From the NCBI GenBank assembly GCA_045641505.1, contig JAZUHB010000003.1, positions 1-36,442 of the forward strand: 36,442 bases of DNA, written 5' to 3'. The notes under the pieces were generated by a model. It made no database searches. It had not been told where the DNA came from and saw nothing but the letters and a program-made list of their open reading frames with translations. Each line of letters opens with the position of its first letter. Position 1 is the stretch's first letter. This document shows, one piece after another, positions 1 through 7,036 of this stretch. The stretch is from JAZQNF01 sp045641505 (lineage in GTDB: Bacteria; Bacillota; Clostridia; Lachnospirales; Bianqueaceae). Both the position numbers and the translations under genes were made by a program.

Positions 1-11
1 AGTTCCAGCAT
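1..11 (-). CDS. Start of an unidentified gene (first codons only)
   Basis: An ATG at 11-9 on the minus strand begins a reading frame (Met-Leu-Glu...) that leaves the window after three codons. The start is credible because a perfect AAGGAGG lies 7 nt upstream and a strong promoter lies at 74-102. Nothing can be said about the product. Confidence 0.55.
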
Positions 12-73
12 GCCGGAGCCTCCTTTCTGCAAGATTTCGGGGCATGAAACGCGCCGAAAATACCGTATATGAT

Positions 74-102
74 ATTATACCATATCCGCACGCCCTGTAC
101 AA
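74..102 (-). promoter_or_regulatory. Sigma-A-type promoter for the gene leaving the left edge
   Basis: On the minus strand a -35 TTGTAC (102-97) and a perfect -10 TATAAT (79-74) are separated by 17 bp. The -10 is preceded by TGG, an extended -10 (TGn). Transcription would start near base 67 and run off the left end of the window, giving a leader of about 55 nt before the ATG at 11. Confidence 0.75.
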
Positions 103-142
103 TCGCCCGAAGCCCGCGCAACTGTGAACTTTATGTGAAAAG

Positions 143-757
143 TCACAGGTTTTCCCAGTCGATCCTTTCGCCGCGGAAAAAATACTCCCGGTCATGCCCG
201 CCGGCCTCGCGGAGGACCCGGCAGGGATTTCCGACCGCCACGACACCGTCGGGGATATCCTTCGTCACGACGCTGCCCGCGCCGATCACGGTGTTCTTCC
301 CGATGCGGACCCCGGGCACGATGACCGCGCCCGCGCCGATCCAGGTATTTTCTCCGATATAAACGTCCTTGTTGTACTGCAGACCCCTCGCGCGAAGCTC
401 CGGGTCGATCGGATGGTTCGCGGTCGCGACGGTCACGTTCGGCCCGAACATGACCCGGTCCCCGATGTAGATATGCCCGTCGTCGACCAGCGTCAGATTC
501 GAGTTGGCGTAGATCCCGGAGCCCCAGTGCGAGTGATGACCGCCCCAGTTCGCCCGCAGCGGCAGCTCGATATAGTTGTTCTCGCCGCACTCGGCGAAAA
601 CCTCTTTCATGTACTTCTCCTTCTCGCCGCAGTCCGAGGGCTTCAGCTGATTGAACTCCCAAAGTCTGTCCTGGAAGGGCCGCTGCTCGGCCATGATCTC
701 GCTGTCGGCGGGATCGTAGATCAATCCGGCAGCCATTCGTTCGTACTCTGTCGACAT
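143..757 (-). CDS. Maltose/galactoside-type sugar O-acetyltransferase (LacA/Maa family)
   Basis: A 204-residue protein of the left-handed beta-helix (hexapeptide repeat) acetyltransferases, which move acetyl groups from acetyl-CoA to the 6-hydroxyl of sugars in the cytoplasm. An N-terminal helical region (about 1-60, with the YERMAAGLIYDP opening typical of the family) precedes hexapeptide turns from about 80 to 180. The catalytic histidine is visible as His115 in TANHPID, and the acetyl-CoA-binding region includes NTWIGAGAVI (137-146). The length matches the family. The ATG at 757 is chosen because GAGGAAG precedes it closely and the family N-terminus starts here; the frame is open further upstream but that part runs through the promoter. 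It is divergent from the GH28 gene. The sugar acceptor is unknown; such enzymes are often housekeeping detoxifiers. Confidence 0.93.
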   Translation of the reverse strand: MSTEYERMAAGLIYDPADSEIMAEQRPFQDRLWEFNQLKPSDCGEKEKYMKEVFAECGENNYIELPLRANWGGHHSHWGSGIYANSNLTLVDDGHIYIGDRVMFGPNVTVATANHPIDPELRARGLQYNKDVYIGENTWIGAGAVIVPGVRIGKNTVIGAGSVVTKDIPDGVVAVGNPCRVLREAGGHDREYFFRGERIDWENL

Positions 758-811
758 AGTTTCTTCCTCTCGAATCGTGTTCCGCGGCATCCGCGCGGCG
801 TCATTTTTCTT

Positions 812-840
812 ATTATAACCCCGCCCGCGGACGCGCGCAA
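812..840 (-). promoter_or_regulatory. Promoter of the O-acetyltransferase gene
   Basis: Minus strand: -35 TTGCGC (840-835), 17-bp spacer, perfect -10 TATAAT (817-812). The same -35 hexamer, extended as TTGCGCGCG, is used by the ROK-like gene at 4396-4401. It lies back to back with the GH28 promoter, with only 12 bp between the two -35 boxes. Confidence 0.8.
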
Positions 841-852
841 GGCGCGGCGGAC

Positions 853-881
853 TTGTCACCGGACGCGAAAAAGAGTATGAT
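853..881 (+). promoter_or_regulatory. Promoter of the GH28 glycosidase gene
   Basis: Plus strand: -35 TTGTCA (853-858), 17-bp spacer, -10 TATGAT (876-881). It lies about 40 bp upstream of the ATG at 922, with AAGGAG at 908-913. It faces away from the acetyltransferase promoter. Confidence 0.75.
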
Positions 882-921
882 AGGAAACACACGCATATCG
901 ATTCTCCAAGGAGTTTATCAC

Positions 922-2214
922 ATGAAAAACCTTTCCATCCTGGATTTCCGCGGCTTCGTGAAGGACGGCATCTGGACCGCCGCGTTCAAGGCGGCCGTGG
1001 CGGAGCTCGAGGCGGCCGGCGGCGGCACGCTCACCGTCCCCGCGGGCGATTATCCCACCTCCTCCGTCGAGTTCTGCTCTTTCATGACGCTGGAACTTTG
1101 CGAGGGCGCGGTGCTCGATTTCGTGAACGACGGGCTCGCGCATCCGGTGGTCTGGAGCCGCAACGGCGGCGTGGACTGCGAGGTCTACGAGCCGCTGGTC
1201 TTCGGCAGCCATGTGAAGAACGTGGTCCTCTGCGGCAAGGGCGTCATCGAGGGCAACGGCGCCGACTGGTGGGCGAAGCGCAGGGAATGGCCCTACGGCC
1301 GGCCCCGCAGCGTCGTCTTCCAGGACTCCGAAAACATCGTGATCCGCGACGTCACCATCCGGAACTCGCCCTTCTGGACCGTCGTGCCGCTGCGCTCGCG
1401 GCACATTCTGGTCGATCACATCGAGATCCACAATCCCTTCCACTCCCCGAACACGGACGGCATCGACCCCGATTCCTGCAAAGACGTGGAGATCCGGAAC
1501 TGCCTCCTCGACGTCGGCGATGACTGCATCGCGATCAAGTGCGGCACCGAGGAGAACAAGGAGCTCATCCCCTCCGAGGACATCTGGGTCCACGACTGCG
1601 TGATGAAGCAGGGCCACTGCGGCGTCGGCATCGGCTCCGAGATGAGCGGCGGCGTGAAGAACGTGGTCATCGAGGACTGCGTCTTCACCGACACCGAGCG
1701 GGGACTTCGCCTGAAGACCCGCCGCGGCCGGGGCGGCTCCGTGGACGGCGTGACCTTCCGCCGCGTGAAAATGAAGAACGTGCTGGTCCCCTTCGTGGTC
1801 AACATGCGCTACTTCTGCGGCGAGGGCGGCATCGCCCGACGCGTCGGCGACACCGCGCCCTATCCCGTGGACGCCGGCACGCCCTCGGTCCGGAACCTCA
1901 GCCTGATCGACTTCGAGGCGGAGGACGTGAACGTCGCGGCCCTTTACATCAGCGGCCTGGCTGAATCGCCGGTCGAGAACGTGACGCTCCGCAACGTGAC
2001 CGTCACGATGGCGGAGAACGCCCGGCCCGGCATCCCCGATGCCGCGCTCGAGGCGCCCTGCATGTGGAAGGCGGGCCTGATCCTCAAGTTCGCGAAGAAC
2101 CTCCGGCTCGACAACGTGAAGGTCAGCGGCGTGGAGGGCCTCACGAACCTCTTCACCGACTGCGACGGCGTCTTCCTGGACGGCCGCGAATACGACGCGC
2201 AGACCATCGAATGA
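922..2214 (+). CDS. Glycoside hydrolase family 28 (polygalacturonase-like) protein
   Basis: A 430-residue right-handed beta-helix glycosidase of the pectinase family GH28, which hydrolyses galacturonosyl links in pectin fragments. Family signatures are in order: NTDGID at 177-182 (catalytic Asp179), GDD at 199-201 (Asp200, Asp201), GHCG at 231-234 (His232) and RLK at 263-265 in place of the usual RIK. The start is the ATG at 922, eight bases after AAGGAG; the frame is open back to a TTG at 853 but that TTG is the promoter -35. No signal peptide is visible, so it probably acts inside the cell on imported oligosaccharides (inference). This is the only plus-strand gene in the window. It ends at its own strong terminator. 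The exact substrate, and whether it acts exo or endo, cannot be read from the sequence. Confidence 0.93.
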   Translation: MKNLSILDFRGFVKDGIWTAAFKAAVAELEAAGGGTLTVPAGDYPTSSVEFCSFMTLELCEGAVLDFVNDGLAHPVVWSRNGGVDCEVYEPLVFGSHVKNVVLCGKGVIEGNGADWWAKRREWPYGRPRSVVFQDSENIVIRDVTIRNSPFWTVVPLRSRHILVDHIEIHNPFHSPNTDGIDPDSCKDVEIRNCLLDVGDDCIAIKCGTEENKELIPSEDIWVHDCVMKQGHCGVGIGSEMSGGVKNVVIEDCVFTDTERGLRLKTRRGRGGSVDGVTFRRVKMKNVLVPFVVNMRYFCGEGGIARRVGDTAPYPVDAGTPSVRNLSLIDFEAEDVNVAALYISGLAESPVENVTLRNVTVTMAENARPGIPDAALEAPCMWKAGLILKFAKNLRLDNVKVSGVEGLTNLFTDCDGVFLDGREYDAQTIE

Positions 2215-2255
2215 AACGGCAGCGAAGAAGCCTCCGGGCTGAAACGTGAAAAGTG

Positions 2256-2282
2256 CGGCGGCGCTGAGGCGCCGCCGTTTTA
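2256..2282 (+). terminator. Intrinsic terminator of the GH28 gene
   Basis: A perfect 9-bp GC stem CGGCGGCGC/GCGCCGCCG (2256-2264, 2269-2277) with a TGAG loop is followed by TTTTA. It lies 41 bases after the GH28 stop. Confidence 0.88.
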
Positions 2283-2301
2283 CATACTGATGCGCCACTG
2301 C

Positions 2302-2344
2302 TTTGCGCACCTTCGCGCTGTCGTTTTGCGCACCTTCGCGCTGT
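2302..2344. repeat. Two tandem copies of a 20-nt repeat
   Basis: The 20-nt sequence TTTGCGCACCTTCGCGCTGT occurs twice, at 2302-2321 and 2325-2344, with a period of 23. It lies just before the palindromic element. A further T/GCGCCAC-type degenerate remnant may lie at 2291-2301. No coding role is apparent. Confidence 0.85.
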
Positions 2345-2353
2345 TTGCCTTGC

Positions 2354-2708
2354 CTTCGTCTCATTTTTTCCGTTCTTTTCGAAAAATTTACGACAAATCG
2401 GTAGATTATGCCGAGTTTGACGTAAACGAAAAAATGCCGTTTTCGAGATTTACGACAACTCTGCCAATTTTGGCATTTCTGTCGTAAATTGGATGCATCA
2501 AATCGGGCAAATGTGCAGAGGGGACGGAACTCCGTTCGCCGGAGACGCATCCAAAGCCACCGAGACAGGTAAAAATAACGACGCATCCTTCATTTTCGCC
2601 CGCTTTGTCGTAAATCCCGAATAAGTGACTTTTTTCGTTACGACAGATTTCCGTTTTGTGGCCGATTTGTCGTAAATTTTCAAAAAGTGTGCCAAAAATG
2701 AGACGAAG
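2354..2708. repeat. 355-bp imperfect palindromic element with TTTGTCGTAAA motifs
   Basis: Most of the 715-nt gene-free stretch 2215-2929 is this element. Its ends are a perfect 15-bp inverted repeat, CTTCGTCTCATTTTT (2354-2368) and its complement (2694-2708). Inside these lies a perfect 19-bp inverted pair (2383-2401 and 2662-2680) at nearly equal spacing (14 and 13 nt). A motif TTTGTCGTAAA or near variants occurs seven times in both orientations: 2387-2397, 2416-2426, 2449-2458, 2480-2488, 2604-2614, 2638-2645 and 2666-2676. A composite hairpin sits at 2448-2489. It is clearly richer in A+T than its flanks. No credible gene is inside. A non-autonomous mobile or dispersed repeat is the likeliest reading (inference); no clear target duplication is seen. 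Confidence 0.8.
2448..2489. repeat. Two-tier hairpin inside the palindromic element
   Basis: ATTTACGACA (2448-2457) pairs perfectly with TGTCGTAAAT (2480-2489). Enclosed in it, after a symmetrical 4 by 4 nt internal loop, TGCCAA (2462-2467) pairs with TTGGCA (2470-2475). The structure is fully symmetrical and can form in DNA or in RNA from either strand. Confidence 0.8.
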
Positions 2709-2796
2709 ACGCGGGCCGCCGCTGCAGCCGGCCGCTCTCCCGAAAAACGACACCTCTTGCGAGGTCACCGGCTCCGAAATGCGGCAAGCTTCCAAG

Positions 2797-2838
2797 TACA
2801 GCAAACTCTCAGATACAGCCAACTCTCAAATACAGCAT
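2797..2838. repeat. 17-nt tandem repeat, 2.5 copies
   Basis: TACAGCAAACTCTCAGA (2797-2813) is followed at once by a copy with two changes (2814-2830) and by the first eight bases of a third (2831-2838). It lies between the palindromic element and the terminator of the ROK-like gene. Confidence 0.8.
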
Positions 2839-2845
2839 ATACAAG

Positions 2846-2889
2846 AAAACCCGCCGGAGAGGAGTTCGTTCTCCTCTTCGGCGGGTTTT
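2846..2889 (-). terminator. Terminator of the ROK-like gene (usable from both sides)
   Basis: A 19-bp stem (2846-2864 with 2871-2889, one G-T pair) closes a 6-nt loop. AAAACCCGCCG pairs with CGGCGGGTTTT at the base. It begins 40 nt after the ROK-like stop codon and has T runs on both strands, so it could also stop plus-strand transcripts that escape the GH28 terminator. Confidence 0.88.
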
Positions 2890-2929
2890 TGCTCTATGCT
2901 CGGCAAATGCTCTGTCGAATAAACCGTTC

Positions 2930-4306
2930 TCAGATCCGGGGCAGGCTGGCGGCGGCCATGGACTGGCCGACGCGGCGGAACTTCTCGTCCGGGAGCGTCA
3001 CGTCGATCTTCTCCGCGAGCGCGGGATACTCGTCCGCGAGCACGCGGCGGCACTCGGCGACGATCGTCTCGCCGCCCAGGCCGGAGGCCACGCGGCCCAG
3101 CACCAGCAGGTATTTCAGATCGTAGAAGCGGCTGTAGAGGGCCAGGGTGTGCGCCAGATAGCAGCCGATGGAAAGGAAGATCTTCTCCGCCTCCTTCGAG
3201 CCGATCGCCGCCAGCTTCTGGACCTCCTTCAGCTTTTCGGCGGGCGAAAGCTCCGGAGCGAGGCCGATGCCGGCCGCGGGGGCCAACTTGATCACGGCGT
3301 CCTGGGAGAAATACTTGCAGCCCACGCCGATGTCGCCGCTCCACTCGTCGCGCATCGCGTTCTCCGCGAGGTCCACGGGCGCGAAGGCCAGCTCGTTGTA
3401 CCAGCCAAGGATGTCGCGGTTCTCGTCGACGTAGCCGACCGCCTCGCTGGTGCCCATCGCCAGGCCCATCACGCGGCCGGAATCGAGGCTCATGGAGCCG
3501 GCCAGCGCGGTCACGTCGCCGTCGTTCGCCACGACGATCGGGACGTTCTCGCCGATTTCCTTCGCGGCGCGGTCATAGACCGTCTTGACCTCCTCGCGGC
3601 GCTCGCGCGGCACCTTGATGAACAGGGAGGACACCATGGGCGCGTTGCCGACGAACACGCCGGCGGAGGAAACGCCGATGCCGTCCACGCGGGGCATCTT
3701 GGACGCGGCGGTCTTAAAGGCCTCGACGATGCCGTTGAACTGGTACGTGGGGTCCTCGGAAAGCTTCGGATACCAGACGACCTCCTCGGAGTAGACGGTC
3801 TCGCCGTCGATCACCGCGGAGACCTTGCGGTCGGAGCCGCCCGCGTCGAAGCCGATGCGGCAGCCCTGGGTGCCGCCGCCGACGGAGACGGGGCGCTCGT
3901 TCGCCTCGGGGAAATCCTCCTCGCCGCAGATCACGATTTCGAAGGGACGCTCGAACACGTCCTCCATGAACTGCACGTCGAACTCGCGTTCGCCGCCGTG
4001 CCGGTAGGCCGCTTCGAGCTTCGCGGCCTCCGCGTCGCAGCCGCAGAGCCAGACGCGCCAGCCGCCGACGCTCCAGAGCAGGAACTTGACGTAGCGCTCG
4101 ACGAAGCGGTAGTTGGCCTCCGCGAACTCCTCCCCGCGCATCGCGGAGCGGAACACGGAGATGCTGCTGTTCTCCCGCTCGACGGCCACGCGGAAGGGCC
4201 GGTCGGCCTCCTTCAGATATTCATCCATCCAGACGCCGAAGGGAATGAACGCGGGGTCCAGGACGGGGGTGTTTTTGAGATTCAGCTCAATGCCAAGATA
4301 TTTCAT
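2930..4306 (-). CDS. ROK-like protein with an extra N-terminal region
   Basis: A 458-residue protein whose C-terminal two thirds has the sugar-kinase/actin-like fold of the ROK family (sugar kinases and repressors). The phosphate-binding turn is IGFDAGGSDRK (151-161). The catalytic-type Asp lies in ANDGDVTALAG (260-270, Asp262), and a second phosphate loop is LAMGTSEAVGYV (282-293). The classical ROK zinc motif (GH...GCxCGxxGC) is absent and there is no DNA-binding helix-turn-helix. About 145 residues of unassigned sequence precede the kinase-like part. I recall closely similar proteins annotated as ROK family or ATPase in other clostridia, but none with a proven substrate. The ATG at 4306 follows AAGGAG by 6 nt. 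It is monocistronic, with its own promoter and terminator. A role in sugar phosphorylation near GH28 is plausible but unproven. Confidence 0.8.
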   Translation of the reverse strand: MKYLGIELNLKNTPVLDPAFIPFGVWMDEYLKEADRPFRVAVERENSSISVFRSAMRGEEFAEANYRFVERYVKFLLWSVGGWRVWLCGCDAEAAKLEAAYRHGGEREFDVQFMEDVFERPFEIVICGEEDFPEANERPVSVGGGTQGCRIGFDAGGSDRKVSAVIDGETVYSEEVVWYPKLSEDPTYQFNGIVEAFKTAASKMPRVDGIGVSSAGVFVGNAPMVSSLFIKVPRERREEVKTVYDRAAKEIGENVPIVVANDGDVTALAGSMSLDSGRVMGLAMGTSEAVGYVDENRDILGWYNELAFAPVDLAENAMRDEWSGDIGVGCKYFSQDAVIKLAPAAGIGLAPELSPAEKLKEVQKLAAIGSKEAEKIFLSIGCYLAHTLALYSRFYDLKYLLVLGRVASGLGGETIVAECRRVLADEYPALAEKIDVTLPDEKFRRVGQSMAAASLPRI

Positions 4307-4372
4307 TTCGACTCCTTGAGGGGCTCGCCGCAGGGGCTGCCCCGTGTGAAAATTAAAGCCAGAACACTCTCA

Positions 4373-4401
4373 AATATAGCACGCTCCGAAGCCGCGCGCA
4401 A
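4373..4401 (-). promoter_or_regulatory. Promoter of the ROK-like gene
   Basis: Minus strand: -35 TTGCGC (4401-4396), 17-bp spacer, -10 TATATT (4378-4373). The -35 and the bases after it match the acetyltransferase promoter. The leader to the ATG is about 60 nt. The rest of the 284-nt gap holds this promoter and the terminator of the next gene. Confidence 0.72.
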
Positions 4402-4525
4402 CAGGTTTTCAAAGGATCGCCGCGTTAACGGGCCGGAGCACGATACAAGGCGCGGCAAACCGGATTAAGCCGGGCTAACCGGGGCGAAGCGGCGGGTTCG
4501 GCGTCAGAGAGGATGACGCCCGGGC

Positions 4526-4561
4526 ATAAAAAAGCCCCGAAGCCTTATGCTTCGGAGCTTT
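4526..4561 (-). terminator. Terminator of the DUF218 membrane-protein gene
   Basis: A 13-bp stem with one mismatch (4531-4543 with 4549-4561) closes a 5-nt loop and is followed on the minus strand by TTTTTT. It starts 29 nt after the stop. A second perfect 7-bp hairpin (GGCGTCA 4500-4506, TGACGCC 4514-4520) lies just downstream. Confidence 0.88.
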
Positions 4562-4590
4562 CGCTTCTCTATTGCATCCTTTTCCGGAGC

Positions 4591-6069
4591 TCAATAAATC
4601 AGCGTGTAGGCATAGCCGGCCAAACCGGAAAGCAGAATCAAAGCAAGGATAAAAAGCCACTGACCCACGGACCGTCTCGAAAACACACCGACGACCTCGC
4701 GGATCATCGCGTTGGGCCAGAAATACCATTTCGTGCGGGCCCCGATCCCGTCCGCCCTTACGCCCGCCTCCTCGGCGAGAAGACCGCTGCGGAAAACATG
4801 GTAGTTCGTCGTGGCGTAGGCGATGGCAGCGTTTTCGGTCCGGGCATCGATGAGCGCCTTGGAGAACATCATGTTTTCATGCGTGGTCGTCGATTTGTCC
4901 TCCGGCAAAATCAGCTCCCGCGGAATCCCCTGCTCCAGAAGATACCGCTCCATTGCCTTGGCCTCCGCCATGCATTCGTCGTCGCCCTGACCGCCGGAGG
5001 GCACAAAGACGGCTTTTTTGCCGGTTGCCCGGTACTGCTTGTTCCAGAAGTCGATGGCACGGTCTACGCGTCCCCGGATCAGAGGGTACAGCGTGCCGTC
5101 CTCGCGGATCCCGCAGCCGAGAATGATGATGTAATCCTTGCCGTACGGGATCTTTCGGTAGGCCGCCTGCAGGCAGCTGATGACCGAGCCCGTCAAAAGC
5201 ACCTGAAAGATCGCGAAGCCGGCGCTGTAAACGGCGTAGATCACGGTGAAGACGGCGGTACGCGCTTCGTAGAGCTTGAACAGCAGCAGCAGATTGACCG
5301 CCGTGCCGACCGCCAGAACGGCGGCAATCCCGATGCCGAGCATATTGCTGAGGCTCTTCCCCTCGTGCCGGATCAGCTGCACGTTACTGATCGCCAGGGC
5401 AAGCGCGAAGACGGCCATGAAGGGGATGGTCGCCAGGGAATACGCGAACATCATGTTCTGGGTAACGGCGATCAAAAGCTTGGCCGTCTGCACATAGGGG
5501 AGGAAGAGCACGGAAAGACCCGCAGCCAGATAGATGAGGAAGAGGATCGAAAACAGTAGGATGGATGCGCAGCACGCGATCGAGCGAAAGGAATAATAGC
5601 TGTCCTTTTGATATTCCTTCCGCAGCCAGATGAAGAAAAAGGCCGCCATGCCGAAGATCACCGTCACGCCCCAATAGGTCGCGCTGAAGCCGGCGTAGTC
5701 GAAGATTTGTCCGTGCACGAAAATCAGGCCCGCTTTTAATACGGTAATACGGGTGCTTTCCGTCACAACGCGCGTGTCCGAGCCGCTGGTGACCTTGTAT
5801 TTCACATTGATCTGCGCCGCTCCCGGCTTCACGGATCTCAGCGTCAGAACGGTTTCATCGGCCTTGGTTTCGATGCCGCACAGCTCGACGATCCGCTCCC
5901 CTTCCGACTCGAAAGAGATATCGCTGAGCTGCTCCGCCGGTTCGTGGATCCGGTAATAATACTTCTGACTCTGTACGACGGAAACCGTTCCGAATAGGGC
6001 GAAGATCACAAGGCTTGCCAGAACCAGGCAAAGCAGCGCATGCTTTTTCACAAATGATTTCATGTCCAT
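4591..6069 (-). CDS. Multi-pass membrane protein with a C-terminal YdcF-type DUF218 domain
   Basis: 492 residues. Segments in order: one N-terminal membrane helix (about 10-32), a region of about 85 residues that may lie outside the membrane (35-120), then hydrophobic helices at roughly 130-148, 163-185, 190-228, 241-264 and 270-300. A DUF218 (YdcF/SanA-like) domain follows at about 311-460, and a final helix at 470-491. DUF218 signatures seen are YIIILGCGI (313-321), SGGQGDDE (358-365), STTTHEN (393-399) and TTNYHVFRS (420-428). Relatives such as SanA and ElyC affect the cell envelope, but the reaction is unknown. The start could be either ATG, at 6069 or 6063; the first has the better GGGGG spacing. 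It lies downstream of rpsI but has its own promoter and terminator. Confidence 0.85.
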   Translation of the reverse strand: MDMKSFVKKHALLCLVLASLVIFALFGTVSVVQSQKYYYRIHEPAEQLSDISFESEGERIVELCGIETKADETVLTLRSVKPGAAQINVKYKVTSGSDTRVVTESTRITVLKAGLIFVHGQIFDYAGFSATYWGVTVIFGMAAFFFIWLRKEYQKDSYYSFRSIACCASILLFSILFLIYLAAGLSVLFLPYVQTAKLLIAVTQNMMFAYSLATIPFMAVFALALAISNVQLIRHEGKSLSNMLGIGIAAVLAVGTAVNLLLLFKLYEARTAVFTVIYAVYSAGFAIFQVLLTGSVISCLQAAYRKIPYGKDYIIILGCGIREDGTLYPLIRGRVDRAIDFWNKQYRATGKKAVFVPSGGQGDDECMAEAKAMERYLLEQGIPRELILPEDKSTTTHENMMFSKALIDARTENAAIAYATTNYHVFRSGLLAEEAGVRADGIGARTKWYFWPNAMIREVVGVFSRRSVGQWLFILALILLSGLAGYAYTLIY

Positions 6070-6086
6070 ATGGTACCCCCGTCTGT

Positions 6087-6115
6087 AGGATACTATTTTT
6101 TGCGCCGCTTTTCAA
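6087..6115 (-). promoter_or_regulatory. Probable promoter of the DUF218 gene
   Basis: Minus strand: -35 TTGAAA (6115-6110), 17-bp spacer, -10 TATCCT (6092-6087). The -10 is a 4 of 6 match. It lies right after the rpsI terminator. Confidence 0.55.
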
Positions 6116-6130
6116 GTTGACATCCGAAAC

Positions 6131-6163
6131 ACAAAAAGAGCACCCATCGAAGTGAGTGCTCTT
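6131..6163 (-). terminator. Terminator of rplM-rpsI
   Basis: AAGAGCAC (6136-6143) pairs with GTGCTCTT (6156-6163), and the minus strand continues TTTTTGTG. It begins 21 nt after the rpsI stop. Confidence 0.85.
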
Positions 6164-6183
6164 CGAAATTCCACAATCGTCGA

Positions 6184-6576
6184 TTAACGCTTGGAGAACT
6201 GGGGCGCGCGACGGGCGGCCTTCAGACCGTACTTCTTACGCTCCTTCATGCGAGGATCACGGGTGAGGAATCCGGCCTTCTTGAGGATGGGATGATACTC
6301 TTCCGCGACTTCGACGAGGGCACGGGCGATGCCCTGCTTGATGGCACCGGCCTGACCGGTGTAGCCGCCGCCTTCGACGGTGACGGTGACGTCGAACTTC
6401 TCGGAGGTCTCGGTGGCCACCAGAGGCTGGCGGACGACGACCTTCAGGGTCTCGAGACCGAAGTACTCGTCGAGATCTCTCTTGTTAACGGTGATCTTGC
6501 CTGTGCCGGGACGCAGATACACACGGGCAACACTGGACTTTCTTCTTCCGGTACCATAATACTGGGTGATAGCCAT
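6184..6576 (-). CDS. rpsI: 30S ribosomal protein S9
   Basis: A full-length 130-residue S9, a 30S head protein whose C-terminal tail reaches the P-site tRNA. The family opening YGTGRRKSSVARV and the G-T-G-KITVN segment are present. The protein ends in the basic tail with the terminal Ser-Lys-Arg that contacts tRNA. It follows rplM by 25 nt, the usual bacterial pair, and ends in an intrinsic terminator. The start ATG at 6576 is preceded by a purine-rich AAGGGAAGG-type site. Confidence 0.98.
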   Translation of the reverse strand: MAITQYYGTGRRKSSVARVYLRPGTGKITVNKRDLDEYFGLETLKVVVRQPLVATETSEKFDVTVTVEGGGYTGQAGAIKQGIARALVEVAEEYHPILKKAGFLTRDPRMKERKKYGLKAARRAPQFSKR

Positions 6577-6601
6577 TGTGATGTATTCTCCTTCCCTTAA
6601 A

Positions 6602-7036
6602 TTAGCCCTTGATGGTCATGACTTCAGGCTTCTGAGCCTCATGACCGTGTTCGGGGCCGGCATAGACCTTAAGTTTGGTGAACATTTCGCGACCCAGGAT
6701 ACCCTTGGGAAGCATACCCTTGACGGCCTGCTTGACGGCCATTTCGGGCTTGGTCTGGAGCAGCAGACGGTAGGGGATCTCTTTCAGACCGCCGGGCTGA
6801 CCGGTGTGGGTGGAATAGACCTTATCCTGCAGCTTCTTGCCGGTGAGCTTGATCTTCTCGGCATTGATGACGATCACGTAATCGCCCATATCGAGGAAGG
6901 GGGTGTACTCCGGCTTGTTCTTGCCACGGAGAACCATGGCGACCTGAGAGGCGAGGCGACCCAGGGTCTGACCTTCGGCATCGACAACATACCATTTTCT
7001 CTGGATGTTCTTGCCGCTGGGCATGTAAGTCTTCAT
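6602..7036 (-). CDS. rplM: 50S ribosomal protein L13
   Basis: A 144-residue L13, an early-assembling 50S protein. Recognised by KTYMPSGKNIQRKWYVVDAE at the N-terminus (residues 2-21) and by the KLKVYAGPEHGHEAQKPE region near the end. The reading frame is open for 56 codons upstream, but the ATG at 7036 is the family start and has AAGGAG 7 nt before it. The upstream open part is the leader RNA. It is first in a two-gene unit with rpsI, with its own promoter at 7175-7204. Confidence 0.98.
   Translation of the reverse strand: MKTYMPSGKNIQRKWYVVDAEGQTLGRLASQVAMVLRGKNKPEYTPFLDMGDYVIVINAEKIKLTGKKLQDKVYSTHTGQPGGLKEIPYRLLLQTKPEMAVKQAVKGMLPKGILGREMFTKLKVYAGPEHGHEAQKPEVMTIKG

Noticed and set aside
134..147. 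A small TGTGA/TCACA hairpin at the acetyltransferase stop as its terminator
   Set aside because: The stem has 5 bp and no T run follows; I see no convincing terminator for this gene inside the window.
856..2586. A 576-residue open frame on the minus strand opposite the GH28 gene
   Set aside because: It mirrors a clear GH28 gene with intact catalytic motifs, has a composition typical of GC-rich antisense frames (runs of His, Asp, Ala, Val) and no ribosome binding site.
2353..2708. Palindromic element as a CRISPR array
   Set aside because: The motif copies are short, in both orientations and irregularly spaced; there are no equal repeats with unique spacers and no cas genes.
2406..2822. A 138-residue minus-strand frame and shorter plus-strand frames inside the palindromic element
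   Set aside because: The frames repeat because the DNA repeats. They have no ribosome binding site and match no family I know.
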